Part shown: piece after piece, positions 1 to 7,663 of the stretch
How the letters are laid out: the number at the start of each line of letters is the position of its first letter
Numbering within the stretch: position 1 is the first letter of the stretch
NCBI GenBank assembly: GCA_934101275.1
Contig: CAKOQM010000024.1
Span: 1 to 20,374 of the forward strand
From: an uncultured Bacilli bacterium
GTDB lineage: Bacteria; Bacillota_I; Bacilli_A; RF39; UBA660
Length of the DNA: 20,374 nt
Direction: 5' to 3'
Notes under the pieces: model-generated
The model's database searches: none
The model's input: only the letters and a program-made list of their open reading frames with translations
What the model was told of the DNA's origin: nothing
Translations under genes and position numbers: made by a program

Positions 1-563
1 TCAACTAAAGGATCTCCTACACTTCCAACATTAACAATATAACTAGTATCTTTTTCTATAAAAACAGGATGTTCTGTCACTATCTGGTTACCTTTAGGCG
101 ACACAATTTGAATATAAGGAATATGTGTGTGTCCTGCAAAGCTTATTTGCGATTTATCCCCTAAAAGCATTTCTTTCGTGTTAGTATTGATATTATTCAA
201 AGGATTATAGATTTTAGAAATATTTTCTGGCATCGCATGAAAATAATTAACAAGCAATTCATTTAAAGCTTCTTGCTTTAAAACAGGTAAATCAGATAAA
301 TATTCTATATTATGAAGTCCTAATTGTTCTCTTGCATATTTAAAATTTTCATTTTTAACAACATTCTCATCACAATTTCCTTTTATAAGAATTTTGCATT
401 CACTCTTTAAAGTATCTACCACTTGGCGAGGATAAATATATTTAGTAATCATATCCCCTAAGCAAATAATTTCATCAACACCTCTTTTTTCCATATCAAG
501 AAGGACTTGATAAAGAGCGTCTTTGTTGGAGTGTATATCTGATATAATTCCAATCTTTTTCAT
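1..563 (-). CDS. YfcE/MJ0936-type metallophosphoesterase, C-terminus cut by window edge
   Basis: About 187 residues are visible, reading from an ATG at 561-563 to the left edge, so the end of the protein is missing. The dimetal phosphoesterase signature is seen in order: an ISDIHSN block (DxH) at residues 7-13, a CLGD block (GD) near residue 36, GNCDE in place of the usual GNHE, and AGHTH followed by NVGSVG near the visible end. GNCDE and the compact size fit the YfcE/YsnB group of small phosphodiesterases, not the large nucleotidases. The substrate cannot be told. The start codon follows the gltX stop after a single base, and the GGGG just upstream lies inside the gltX end, so the gene is probably translated from the gltX transcript. 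Confidence 0.85.
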   Translation of the reverse strand, partial: MKKIGIISDIHSNKDALYQVLLDMEKRGVDEIICLGDMITKYIYPRQVVDTLKSECKILIKGNCDENVVKNENFKYAREQLGLHNIEYLSDLPVLKQEALNELLVNYFHAMPENISKIYNPLNNINTNTKEMLLGDKSQISFAGHTHIPYIQIVSPKGNQIVTEHPVFIEKDTSYIVNVGSVGDPLV

Positions 564-564
564 T

Positions 565-2211
565 TTACCCCAATAATTCTATTCTTTTACTAATTTCTGC
601 ACGACCTAAAATCAACATAATATCATATAAATTAGGTGTTTTAGAACGACCTGTTAAAGCAACTCTTATAACAGTTGAAACATCCGCAACATTGCCTTTA
701 AAGTTTTCAGGATTTTTCTTATACTCTTTCATATTAGAAGCATAACCAAGTTCATCACATAGAAGTTTTATTTTATTAAACCAATCTTCTTGATTATCTT
801 TTTCATCATAATATTTTGTCATATAAGTATGTAAAATATTCTTTATCTCATCGATATCACTTATTTTTTGCCATTCGTAAGTTTCACATGTAAACTTTCC
901 ATACATATAAGAAAGATTATTTTTAATTTCACTAAACATTGCATAATCTTTACGTGGTTTTTCACATTCTCTTTCAATATTTAAGGTAGAAACGATAATA
1001 TCTTTATATTTTTCTAAATCAAGGCTAAATTCTTTATCATATATCTTAGCCCACGATAGAAGTTCATTATAAAACTTTTCAGCACTAATGCGACTTAAAT
1101 AATTACGAGAAATATTAAGAAGTTTTTCCATATCAAATAAAGCACCACTTGTACTCATGTTATCAAAAGAAACATAAAAATCATTAATATTTTTATCTGG
1201 ATTATTTAAGAACCATTCCTCAAAGTTAGAGTTAGCAAGTGTTAATAAATAAATTTTAACAGCTTCTTTAGGAATACCTTTCTCACTATAAAAGGCAACA
1301 TTAGCCTCAGGGTCTTTTCTTTTGCTAATTTTTCTTCTTTTTCCATCTTCTTCTTTTTGAATAGTTGCTAAATGGCCATATTGAGGAACAGGAAAACCTA
1401 ATGTATGAAATAAATCAACATGTACTGGCAAACTACATACCCATTCATCTCCACGAGTTACATGTGTCGTTCCCATTAAAGTATCATCAACCGCATGAGC
1501 AAAATGATAAGTTGGAATACCATCACTTTTTAATAATACAATATCCATGTCATTTTCAGGAAATTCAATACGGCCTTTAATACAGTCATTGACAACGATT
1601 TTATTATCAAAACTTCCTTTACTTTTTAAACGAATAACGTAAGGAATTCCTGCTTCTACTTTTTCTTTTACTTCTTCCATGGTCATAGCCCGTTCTTTAC
1701 TCGCCCAAATGCCATAGTAACCAATTCTTTGTTTTCTTTTTTGTTGTTTTTCCGTAATTTCTTTTTTTTCTTCTTCTGTTAAAAAAGATGGATACGCTAA
1801 ATCTTTAATAAGTAAATCTTTTACAAAGGCTTGATAAATATCTACTCTTTTACTTTGAACATAAGGAGCATAATCTCCAACATAGTGATCCATATCAATT
1901 GGATATTCATCGAAATTAACCTCATACTCTTTAACTGAATTAATAATTTGGTCGATAGCCTCTACGATTAAACGTTTTTGGTCCGTATCTTCAATTCTTA
2001 AAAAACATACTCCGCCTGATTCATGAGCCAGTCTTTCGGCAACAACAGCCATATAAAGAGTTCCAATATGGACAAACCCAGTTGGACTTGGGGCAATACG
2101 GGTTACCATGGCCCCTTCTTTTAAATTTCTTTTTGGATATTTTTTTTCATAGTAAGTTCTATCATGTAAAACATTAGGTAAAAGCATACGAGCATATTCT
2201 TCTCTTGTCAT
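565..2211 (-). CDS. gltX: Glutamate--tRNA ligase
   Basis: Class I aminoacyl-tRNA synthetase that charges tRNA-Glu with glutamate. The nucleotide-binding fold opens with RIAPSPTGFVHIGT, with HIGT at residues 48-51. The second ATP signature is KISKR at 294-298 (KMSKS equivalent). A glutamate-site block RIEDTDQKR lies near 72-80, and a helical anticodon-binding region follows to residue 548. It is slightly longer than the usual 470-500 residues, because about 35 residues precede the first fold strand, where many family members have 3-5. The start is supported by AAAGGA about 7 bases upstream and by the T-box leader directly in front. Whether it is discriminating or also mischarges tRNA-Gln cannot be told from the window. 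Confidence 0.97.
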   Translation of the reverse strand: MTREEYARMLLPNVLHDRTYYEKKYPKRNLKEGAMVTRIAPSPTGFVHIGTLYMAVVAERLAHESGGVCFLRIEDTDQKRLIVEAIDQIINSVKEYEVNFDEYPIDMDHYVGDYAPYVQSKRVDIYQAFVKDLLIKDLAYPSFLTEEEKKEITEKQQKRKQRIGYYGIWASKERAMTMEEVKEKVEAGIPYVIRLKSKGSFDNKIVVNDCIKGRIEFPENDMDIVLLKSDGIPTYHFAHAVDDTLMGTTHVTRGDEWVCSLPVHVDLFHTLGFPVPQYGHLATIQKEEDGKRRKISKRKDPEANVAFYSEKGIPKEAVKIYLLTLANSNFEEWFLNNPDKNINDFYVSFDNMSTSGALFDMEKLLNISRNYLSRISAEKFYNELLSWAKIYDKEFSLDLEKYKDIIVSTLNIERECEKPRKDYAMFSEIKNNLSYMYGKFTCETYEWQKISDIDEIKNILHTYMTKYYDEKDNQEDWFNKIKLLCDELGYASNMKEYKKNPENFKGNVADVSTVIRVALTGRSKTPNLYDIMLILGRAEISKRIELLG

Positions 2212-2238
2212 TTTATTTCCTTCTTTCTAAAATAAAAA

Positions 2239-2437
2239 GATGGTACGCACAAAGGACGAATCTATCGTGGTACCACCTTATTTTTTTCTTCTTTTGATAA
2301 CGGGCAATTCCCGGATTATACTTAAACGTACAATCAACTCCAAAGTTTCTTCAAAATATTGCTTTATCTATTTCCACCAATAAACATAGATTCTCTATAA
2401 AAACAAAATATTTTTACTCTTCTTCTTCTCTGCTTTC
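2239..2437 (-). promoter_or_regulatory. T-box riboswitch leader of gltX (tRNA-Glu sensing)
   Basis: The 14-base T-box core is AAGGTGGTACCACG at 2266-2279, holding the UGGU that can pair with a tRNA ending in ACCA. Its GGTGGTAC half can instead pair with GTACCATC (2239-2246) to make a terminator stem followed by UUUUUAUUUU (2231-2238), the expected terminator/antiterminator switch. A CGGG-loop-CCCG stem III lies at 2301-2313. Further upstream are an AG-bulge-like AGAGAA, a distal GGTGGAAA loop and, on the 3' side of stem I, GAAGAA at 2347-2352, so the specifier codon is probably GAA (Glu). Known for the family: uncharged cognate tRNA stabilises the antiterminator and lets gltX be read. The exact stem I boundaries are inferred. 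Confidence 0.92.
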
Positions 2438-2443
2438 AAAGAT

Positions 2444-2472
2444 ATTTTAAAAGTTTTTCTTTCATTTGTCAA
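2444..2472 (-). promoter_or_regulatory. Sigma-A promoter of the gltX T-box transcript
   Basis: On the minus strand TTGACA (2467-2472) and TAAAAT (2444-2449) are separated by exactly 17 bases. Transcription would start near 2437, about 225 bases ahead of the gltX ATG, leaving just enough leader for the whole T-box. Confidence 0.85.
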
Positions 2473-2603
2473 CTTCAATTGGCAAAATGTTAAGAGTCTG
2501 TCATTCAGACTTATCTATCCCATACTAAATTTCTTTTTTATTTTAACGATGCTGGAAACAAATTATAAATAGCATTTTCATATTATAATTATCTTTTTGT
2601 TTA

Positions 2604-2623
2604 TAAAATAAAATTTTATTTTA
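2604..2623 (-). repeat. A/T-only 20-bp perfect palindrome downstream of the TetR gene
   Basis: TAAAATAAAATTTTATTTTA is a perfect palindrome 17 bases after the regulator stop codon. It could act as a weak terminator or transcript end for the ohyA-tetR unit, but the stem has no G or C, so it is only a suggestion. Confidence 0.3.
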
Positions 2624-2639
2624 ATTTGCAAAATAGATA

Positions 2640-3218
2640 TCATATTTTAAAAGATTTATCCGTTTCTTTTAAAGATTGGACAGCATGATCAATAGTTCCC
2701 GTAACTAAATGGCTTACCTTCAAAACAATCATTTCCGGATTTTCATACATATCTTTATCAATCCATTCGAAAACAATGGAAACAAACGCATATTTATAAA
2801 AGTTAGTAATAAATTTTTTATCTTCCTCACGCAAACCTTTACCTTTAGATTTCTTAGTGATTTCATCATAAATAATAGGATAAACCAAACGATAAAGATT
2901 AGTTCTTAGTACTTCTCTTGAAACGGAGTGGTAAATGTTTTCGACAAATATTTTTTCTTCTAACATAATTTTAAAAATGATTAAAAATTTATCTTCCCAT
3001 GTCTCATATTCTTCTTTTTTCTTTATAAGATGGTCGACATCATCAATACAAATCCATTCGACCAAATCAGGAATATCTTGAAAATGATAATAAAAAGTTT
3101 GTCTATTAATATTACATTGATTAGAAATATCATTCACAGTGATTTTATTAAATGGTTTTTCTTTTAGTAAATCTTTAAAAGTATACGCAATGGCTTTTTT
3201 AGTTGTTAAACTACTCAT
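2640..3218 (-). CDS. TetR/AcrR family regulator, probable repressor of the adjacent oleate hydratase
   Basis: 192 residues, the usual TetR length. The N-terminal DNA-binding domain shows the three-helix pattern with ITVNDISNQCNINRQTFYYH at roughly residues 26-45, ending in the typical YYHF turn. The C-terminal half is a variable helical ligand domain with no sequence hint of its ligand. Two ATGs are adjacent; the second (3216-3218) is preferred because AGGTG at 3226-3230 sits 7 bases from it and only 4 from the first. It lies 68 bases downstream of the oleate hydratase gene on the same strand. Family knowledge: TetR-type regulators next to ohyA genes sense fatty acids and repress ohyA (OhyR in Staphylococcus). 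That role here is inferred from position and from palindromes at the ohyA promoter. Confidence 0.85.
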   Translation of the reverse strand: MSSLTTKKAIAYTFKDLLKEKPFNKITVNDISNQCNINRQTFYYHFQDIPDLVEWICIDDVDHLIKKKEEYETWEDKFLIIFKIMLEEKIFVENIYHSVSREVLRTNLYRLVYPIIYDEITKKSKGKGLREEDKKFITNFYKYAFVSIVFEWIDKDMYENPEMIVLKVSHLVTGTIDHAVQSLKETDKSFKI

Positions 3219-3289
3219 CATATATCACCTCTTAAATATTATATCGAAAAAAAAGATGAAATAAATCATTATTCCATACTTTTTTGAAT

Positions 3290-5080
3290 TTATTTAAATA
3301 AACCACTTTCTTTTAATAAGATTTCTAAATCAGTACCTTTTACTTTCTTTTCAAGGACTTTAACAAGTTGTTTTTCTGCAAAATTAAGAGGAAGTTCATC
3401 CACTGATTTTTTATCTACAGCATAATAACATGCTTTTAAAAGTTCACGAACATCATATTTACTTCCCCATACTTCCGGAACTGCCCTATCTACTTTTAAA
3501 AGAGTATAAACAGCTTCCATACCTGTTCTAATAGAATACTCGGTTGTGAAAATAGTATCTCTAGGTGTTTCAGCAAATTGACCAATAAAAGCAAAGTTTA
3601 CCGCACCATTTGGAACAACAAGAGGTCTATCTTTTTCTTCTCTTGGCTCAAAAAAGGCATTAATGTAAGGCATATAACATGTTGTTGTATTACATTTATC
3701 TGCATACATTTCAATTTTTTTATCTTCAACACCAATATGATAAAGCCACTCTTCACATACTTCTTTACCTGTGCAATCTTGAATTGGCTTTTTTATGAAG
3801 TTACCATCTTTTGTCGTATTTAAGGCATATACCCAGACTAAAATACTACCTTTATTTTGAGATTTAAACTGGGGTTGACGATTGATTGTCCATGATAAGT
3901 ACCAATTATCCATACTATCTTTTACTGTAACAATACCACCTGTAGTTACTTTTCCATCTCTTGGATCACGCTTACAAATATTTATAATATGCTTAATAAT
4001 TTCTTCATCACTTACTTCGATAGTGGCACTCATCCAGTTAGTTTCACTCACATTGCCGCAGAATTTATCTGGATTACCAAATTCACCATTTAAAGCTTGA
4101 GAAGCAATATTTTTCCATAAATTCCAAGATTCTCCATAGCCATTTTTTATTTTAGATAAATCAGGAACATGTGTTTGATCCCCATAACAAGAAGTATCCG
4201 TACAACAACCGTTTGTAATGAAAACTAAATCATCTTCAATAAGATCAATTGTTTTTTCCTCTCCTTCTTTTTCATAAATAATTTGGGTAGCTACTTTTTT
4301 ATCTTTCGTATTTTCAAAGATAACATTTTTAACATTCATGCCATATTCTATTTTTACCCCATGACTTTCTAAATATTTTGTTAAAGGTAAAATCATCGAT
4401 TCATATTGATTGTATTTTGTAAAACGTAAGGCTGAAAAGTCTGGTAATCCATCGATGTGATGAACATAACGACATAAATATCTTTTCATTTCTAAAGCTG
4501 AAGACCATTTTTGAAAAGCAAACATAGTTTGCCAATAAAGCCAAAAATTTGTACTCCAAAAAGATTCTGGTAAAACATCGGATATTTTTTTGTTTTCAAG
4601 ATCTTTTTCTGGGGTAATGAATAACTTGGATAAAGCCATAGCTGATTTTTTATCAAGTTTAAATAGTTTATCGGTATGAGCATCCTCACCACGATTTACG
4701 GTTGCTCTACAAAGTGAATAATTAGGGTCATGTTTATTTAACCAATAATATTCATCAAGAACAGATACGTCTGGAGTTTCAATTGATGGAACACTTCGAA
4801 ACATATCCCACATGCATTCGAAATGATTATCCATTTCTCTTCCACCACGCATATAAAATCCTTTGGTAATGTCTTTCCTGCCATCACAAGAACCACCAGC
4901 CAAATCAAGTTTTTCTAACAAATGAATGTGTTCCCCTTTCATTTGACCGTCTCTTAGTAGGTAAAAAGCTGCGGATAAACCAGCTAATCCTGTACCGATA
5001 ATATAAGCTGATTTTTTATCAACTCCCTCTGGTTTTTCGGGACGCGCAAACGCCTCATATGTTCCCGCTCCATAATACAT
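3290..5080 (-). CDS. ohyA: Oleate hydratase (myosin-cross-reactive antigen family)
   Basis: FAD-dependent hydratase that adds water to the cis-9 double bond of oleic and palmitoleic acid to give 10-hydroxy fatty acids. At 596 residues it is of usual family length. The FAD fold starts at residue 26 with IIGTGLAGLSAA. The family block RGGREMDNHFECMWDMFRS follows at 78-96; its glutamate at residue 82, and a tyrosine at 201 in YLCRYVHHIDG, fall where the catalytic Glu and Tyr are described for Staphylococcus OhyA. The usual TNG block is present but cysteine-rich (NGCCTDTSCYGD). The start has an excellent AAAGGAGGAA site 5 bases away. In pathogens and gut bacteria the enzyme detoxifies membrane-active unsaturated fatty acids. 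It is first in a unit with the downstream TetR gene. Confidence 0.96.
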   Translation of the reverse strand: MYYGAGTYEAFARPEKPEGVDKKSAYIIGTGLAGLSAAFYLLRDGQMKGEHIHLLEKLDLAGGSCDGRKDITKGFYMRGGREMDNHFECMWDMFRSVPSIETPDVSVLDEYYWLNKHDPNYSLCRATVNRGEDAHTDKLFKLDKKSAMALSKLFITPEKDLENKKISDVLPESFWSTNFWLYWQTMFAFQKWSSALEMKRYLCRYVHHIDGLPDFSALRFTKYNQYESMILPLTKYLESHGVKIEYGMNVKNVIFENTKDKKVATQIIYEKEGEEKTIDLIEDDLVFITNGCCTDTSCYGDQTHVPDLSKIKNGYGESWNLWKNIASQALNGEFGNPDKFCGNVSETNWMSATIEVSDEEIIKHIINICKRDPRDGKVTTGGIVTVKDSMDNWYLSWTINRQPQFKSQNKGSILVWVYALNTTKDGNFIKKPIQDCTGKEVCEEWLYHIGVEDKKIEMYADKCNTTTCYMPYINAFFEPREEKDRPLVVPNGAVNFAFIGQFAETPRDTIFTTEYSIRTGMEAVYTLLKVDRAVPEVWGSKYDVRELLKACYYAVDKKSVDELPLNFAEKQLVKVLEKKVKGTDLEILLKESGLFK

Positions 5081-5107
5081 ATTTTATTCCTCCTTTTATG
5101 ATTAACG

Positions 5108-5120
5108 ATTACATTGTAAT
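5108..5120. promoter_or_regulatory. Candidate operator: ATTACA-T-TGTAAT palindrome
   Basis: Perfect 6+1+6 inverted repeat overlapping or touching the -10 region of ohyA, 28 bases before its start codon. The position fits a repressor site. The adjacent TetR-type protein is the obvious candidate binder, by inference. Confidence 0.5.
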
Positions 5121-5148
5121 ATTTTAAACTATCCTCTTCAATCCACAA
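5113..5148 (-). promoter_or_regulatory. Candidate ohyA promoter (two overlapping options)
   Basis: Option A is TTGTGG (5143-5148), 16 bases, TAAAAT (5121-5126). Option B is TTGAAG (5136-5141), 17 bases, TACAAT (5113-5118). Either places the start of transcription inside or next to the palindrome at 5108-5120. Confidence 0.5.
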
Positions 5149-5158
5149 TTCTTTAAGA

Positions 5159-5174
5159 ATGTAAAAAATTACAT
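5159..5174. promoter_or_regulatory. Candidate second operator: ATGTAA-AAAA-TTACAT
   Basis: Perfect 6+4+6 inverted repeat upstream of the -35 options for ohyA. It shares the TTACAT/ATGTAA half-site with the palindrome at 5108-5120, though the spacer differs (4 against 1), so it may be bound differently or not at all. Confidence 0.35.
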
Positions 5175-5375
5175 ATATTTTTGTTTAATTGAAGTAGTAA
5201 TCATTCAACTATAATAAATTGTTCAAATATTAGACAAATATACTTTTTTGTATAAAAAAACCTTTAATGGTTCATATCCTTTACACAGTAAAAATTTATA
5301 AATTTAATTTTAATTCTATTTCTTTCATAATATTATAAACTTTTTAGAGATGAAGCAGAATTAAATCAAGAAGAT

Positions 5376-5747
5376 ATGGCAGAAATTCTAAAAGTTAGTC
5401 AATCAAATTATTCAAGATGGGAAAACGAGAGAGAATTAATACCATTAAGTAAATTAAATATATTATGTAATCATTTTAGAATTAATATGGATTATGCTGT
5501 TGGAATTTTCAGATATTCAAAAAGCAGTAAAAAATACGAATTTGATAATAAAAAAAGTGGGAATAGATTAAAAATTTTCAGAAAAGAAAAAGAAATTACA
5601 CAAGTTGAACTTGCAGAATTCCTAAATACTACCCAATCTACTATTAGTGCCTATGAAAACGGAAAAACTATATTACTAACTGCATTTGCATTACAAATAG
5701 TTAAAAAGTACAATCTTTCACTTGATTGGCTTTGTAGAAGAAAATAA
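5376..5747 (+). CDS. Double XRE-type helix-turn-helix regulator, probably 5'-truncated
   Basis: Two Cro/C1-type helix-turn-helix units are visible. The first covers residues 1-22 (MAEILKVSQSNYSRWENERE) and lacks its first helix. The second covers about 63-120 and is complete (RLKIFRKEKEITQVELAEFL, then QSTISAYENG). Homology-like sequence continues upstream in the same frame (RDEAELNQED at 5346-5375) and the frame stays open to 5331. It offers no ATG, GTG or TTG before the stop at 5328-5330, and the only ATG (5376) has just a weak AAGAAG upstream. The gene therefore looks like it has lost its natural start, or uses a non-standard one. It is the only plus-strand gene in this part and marks the start of the accessory patch. 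Target unknown. Confidence 0.6.
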   Translation: MAEILKVSQSNYSRWENERELIPLSKLNILCNHFRINMDYAVGIFRYSKSSKKYEFDNKKSGNRLKIFRKEKEITQVELAEFLNTTQSTISAYENGKTILLTAFALQIVKKYNLSLDWLCRRK

Positions 5748-5756
5748 TTCTTTATA

Positions 5757-5790
5757 AAAATAGAGTCCAAGATTTTTTGAACTCTATTTT
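5757..5790. terminator. Convergent bidirectional terminator
   Basis: A perfect 10-bp stem AAAATAGAGT / ACTCTATTTT with a 14-base loop lies 10 bases after the XRE stop codon and overlaps the end of the facing minus-strand gene (stop at 5784-5786). The stem ends in U-rich arms on both strands, suiting two converging transcripts. Confidence 0.75.
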
Positions 5791-6104
5791 ATGTTATGTT
5801 TTGCTACATTTCTATATTTCTTTTGAATACACGTACCATCAGTTTTATATATCGCCACCCCATTTATATCATTATATAAATTTAAACATCTTTCTAAAAT
5901 ATCATCTATAGAAATAAATGGCGGAATATCATCCTCATCTATAATTGGATCACACTCAGTAAAACCAATCATAAATCCTTCAATTGTTTTGCAATATGCA
6001 CCGATTGAATATTTATTATTATTTTCAAAATACACAATTCTATAACCTTCACCATATTTTTTATCATTTCCTGCATCAGTTAATATTTCAGGTAAGATAT
6101 CCAT
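5784..6104 (-). CDS. Hypothetical protein, 106 aa
   Basis: I do not recognise the family. The product is soluble and acidic in its middle (DEDDIPPFISIDD around residues 56-68), with alternating hydrophobic strands before that (RIVYFEN, YSIGAYCKTIEGFMIGFTE) and a basic tail. This is compatible with a small alpha/beta protein without a membrane segment. The start is supported by AGGAG at 6115-6119, 10 bases upstream. A TATAAT at 6133-6138 could be its own -10, with no clear -35. It is the last gene of a minus-strand run of small unrelated proteins and shares its 3' end with the convergent terminator. A cargo or immunity-type role is possible from the setting only. Confidence 0.65.
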   Translation of the reverse strand: MDILPEILTDAGNDKKYGEGYRIVYFENNNKYSIGAYCKTIEGFMIGFTECDPIIDEDDIPPFISIDDILERCLNLYNDINGVAIYKTDGTCIQKKYRNVAKHNIK

Positions 6105-6145
6105 ATACTCTCAGCTCCTAACTATACTATATATTATAACATATT

Positions 6146-6937
6146 TTATTTAATAATAATTCTATTATTAAAGTTTTTTTGTAAAGACAATACAAGTTTT
6201 TTCATAGAAGTTCCATATTCATTAATAGAAATTGGAAACCCATATTTACATCTATCACTTAGTGTATAATTTTCCAAACAAGCATTTGATAAATCAAAGG
6301 TGTCTAATAGTTCTTTCTTATTGCCAATCGTAAAGTAATCAACAATAGGAATAGTTATAAAATTATTTTTATAATGGTATCCTCTTAATTGTCTTTTTAA
6401 TCTTTCCATTTCTATAATATCAGGTAATGTAATTAACTTTTTGTTTATATGGTTAACTAAAATAAATATTTCGTCAAAAGTTTTTATTTCGGCTAATCTT
6501 TCCTCTGGACAATATTCGTATAAATTCTCATTATATCCATTATTAACTAAATAAGATAATCTTATTATTAGTGCCTCTAAAGTGTTGTCATTATAAGCAA
6601 TTTTTTGTTGATTTGCATGTTCAACTTCATGTAATAAAGTTTGTAGTATTGAAAGATTTTTGTATAATGTTGCCTCAAACACATTAATATTCAAAATATT
6701 TTTTTCAATATCTTTTACCATTTGATTAATCATCTCAGTATAAATAGTTATTTTTTTTGTATAGGTGGAATAAGAAGCAAGATTGTTGCTTCTTATTTGT
6801 TGAATACTTATATTTAAAATATAATCATTTAATCTTTTTTCAACTACTAAAATTTCTAAAATTTTTTCAATATCTTTTGAATCTAAAATTTTATTATCAA
6901 TTGTTTTATCATAAATAATTTTTAAAATACTTTCCAT
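6146..6937 (-). CDS. Hypothetical protein with HEVEH putative zinc-peptidase motif, 263 aa
   Basis: A single notable motif is seen: LLHEVEHANQ at residues 101-110, a textbook HExxH with small and polar residues after the second histidine. It is followed about 40 residues later by CPEERLAEIKTF, where a glutamate (145, 146 or 150) could be the third zinc ligand. No signal peptide or membrane segment is seen. The first 60 residues are charged and helical. HExxH proteins of this size encoded among regulator and cargo genes are often ImmA/IrrE-like or related cytoplasmic peptidases, but the typical ImmA framework is not evident, so the family is open. There is no convincing ribosome binding site before the ATG; the 39-base gap after the upstream gene is A/T only. 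Translation may be coupled or weak. Confidence 0.65.
   Translation of the reverse strand: MESILKIIYDKTIDNKILDSKDIEKILEILVVEKRLNDYILNISIQQIRSNNLASYSTYTKKITIYTEMINQMVKDIEKNILNINVFEATLYKNLSILQTLLHEVEHANQQKIAYNDNTLEALIIRLSYLVNNGYNENLYEYCPEERLAEIKTFDEIFILVNHINKKLITLPDIIEMERLKRQLRGYHYKNNFITIPIVDYFTIGNKKELLDTFDLSNACLENYTLSDRCKYGFPISINEYGTSMKKLVLSLQKNFNNRIIIK
6149..6180 (+). repeat. Terminator-like A/T hairpin with U tract on the plus strand
   Basis: A perfect 10-bp stem TTTAATAATA / TATTATTAAA with loop ATTC is followed by G and seven T on the plus strand. There is no plus-strand gene for it to terminate. On the minus strand it forms the last codons of the HEVEH gene and has no U tract, so its function is unclear. 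Confidence 0.4.
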
Positions 6938-6976
6938 ATAAATTTATTTTTACTTTATTATTTTGATTTTATAAAT

Positions 6977-7345
6977 TTATCTTCTTTTTGACAATGATCT
7001 ATTTCCCTCAAGGTCATTAACTTGGCTGTTTAGTTTATAGTCATATAACGCACTCAAGAACTCAGTTTCTTCAGATGTTAAATTTAATTTTTCGGCATAT
7101 TTTAACCATGGATTTTTCCACTTTCTTCCATAAGAATCTTTTCTATCAGAAGGTCTATCATAATTTGTATTTTCATTTTTGTGTCCATGTCCTTTTGTCC
7201 AATCTCCATCTGTTGGAGTATAAACATTTCCATATTGGTCTGCAACTACATCATATCCATCATCATTTGTACATTCTGGTGATTCTAAATAATCTGCATA
7301 TGCTTGATAATCATAATTGAAATCTGCTAATGTTTTTCTTGCCAT
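6977..7345 (-). CDS. Hypothetical protein, 122 aa
   Basis: Family not recognised. The ATG at 7343-7345 (MARKTLADF) is chosen because AAGGAG lies 10 bases upstream; a GTG three codons earlier is only one base from that site. The protein is very polar: an aromatic N-terminal segment (DYQAYADYLES), a Gly/Asp/His/Asn-rich middle (ADQYGNVYTPTDGDWTKGHG around 37-56) that looks flexible, a basic patch (RKDSYGRKWKNPW) and a C-terminal helix pair. There is no signal peptide. The DGYDVVADQYGNVY segment resembles short strand-turn-strand repeats but occurs once. It is upstream of the HEVEH gene and may share its transcript (39-base gap). Confidence 0.6.
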   Translation of the reverse strand: MARKTLADFNYDYQAYADYLESPECTNDDGYDVVADQYGNVYTPTDGDWTKGHGHKNENTNYDRPSDRKDSYGRKWKNPWLKYAEKLNLTSEETEFLSALYDYKLNSQVNDLEGNRSLSKRR

Positions 7346-7464
7346 AAATATCACTCTCCTTAAAAATACGGCATTATTTTGTTTTTTTTCATAGTTCAGT
7401 AATCAATAATAAAGCAAAAATATTTCAACCACCACCCTTGTATGGTAAAGGAATAATAAATATA

Positions 7465-7524
7465 TCATAATTTATTTAATAATATACAACATATTGTTAT
7501 ATATTGTTCCTCTTGGTTTTGCAT
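7465..7524 (-). CDS. Tiny ORF, 19 aa, coupled to the ORF upstream
   Basis: Encodes MQNQEEQYITICCILLNKL. AAAGGTG overlaps the stop codon of the preceding 42-aa ORF and sits 5 bases before this ATG, a good ribosome binding site. The coding potential of such a short frame cannot be judged by eye; it may be a real microprotein, a leader peptide, or the head of a decayed gene. Confidence 0.3.
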   Translation of the reverse strand: MQNQEEQYITICCILLNKL

Positions 7525-7534
7525 ACTATCACCT

Positions 7535-7663
7535 TTATTCTAAAAAGTCAATAGTTAAATCGTGTTTTTGCATATTTTTTTCTGCTTCGTAGATTTTTAT
7601 TGAAAGTGCACAATTCCTGCACTTTTTGACGTGGAACTTAAGTCCTTTGTCGATATATAACAT
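7535..7663 (-). CDS. Small ORF, 42 aa, with a CxxC pair
   Basis: Encodes a basic 42-residue protein with KKCRNCALSIKIYEAEKN around residues 13-30, so one CxxC pair (C15, C18) that could be half of a zinc knuckle. A TAA stop lies two codons before the ATG, so it cannot extend upstream in frame, and there is no clear ribosome binding site. Its cysteine codons fall inside a perfect palindrome (AAAGTGCA...TGCACTTT), so the apparent coding pattern may be partly dictated by DNA structure. Real gene or remnant: undecided. Confidence 0.35.
   Translation of the reverse strand: MLYIDKGLKFHVKKCRNCALSIKIYEAEKNMQKHDLTIDFLE

Noticed and set aside
1365..1580. Plus-strand open frame inside gltX
   Set aside because: It lies wholly within a confidently identified gene on the other strand and has no ribosome site or recognisable motif.
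2494..2510. AGTCTG-TCATT-CAGACT hairpin upstream of the gltX promoter
   Set aside because: A 6-bp stem with no U tract on either strand; not enough for a terminator or operator call.
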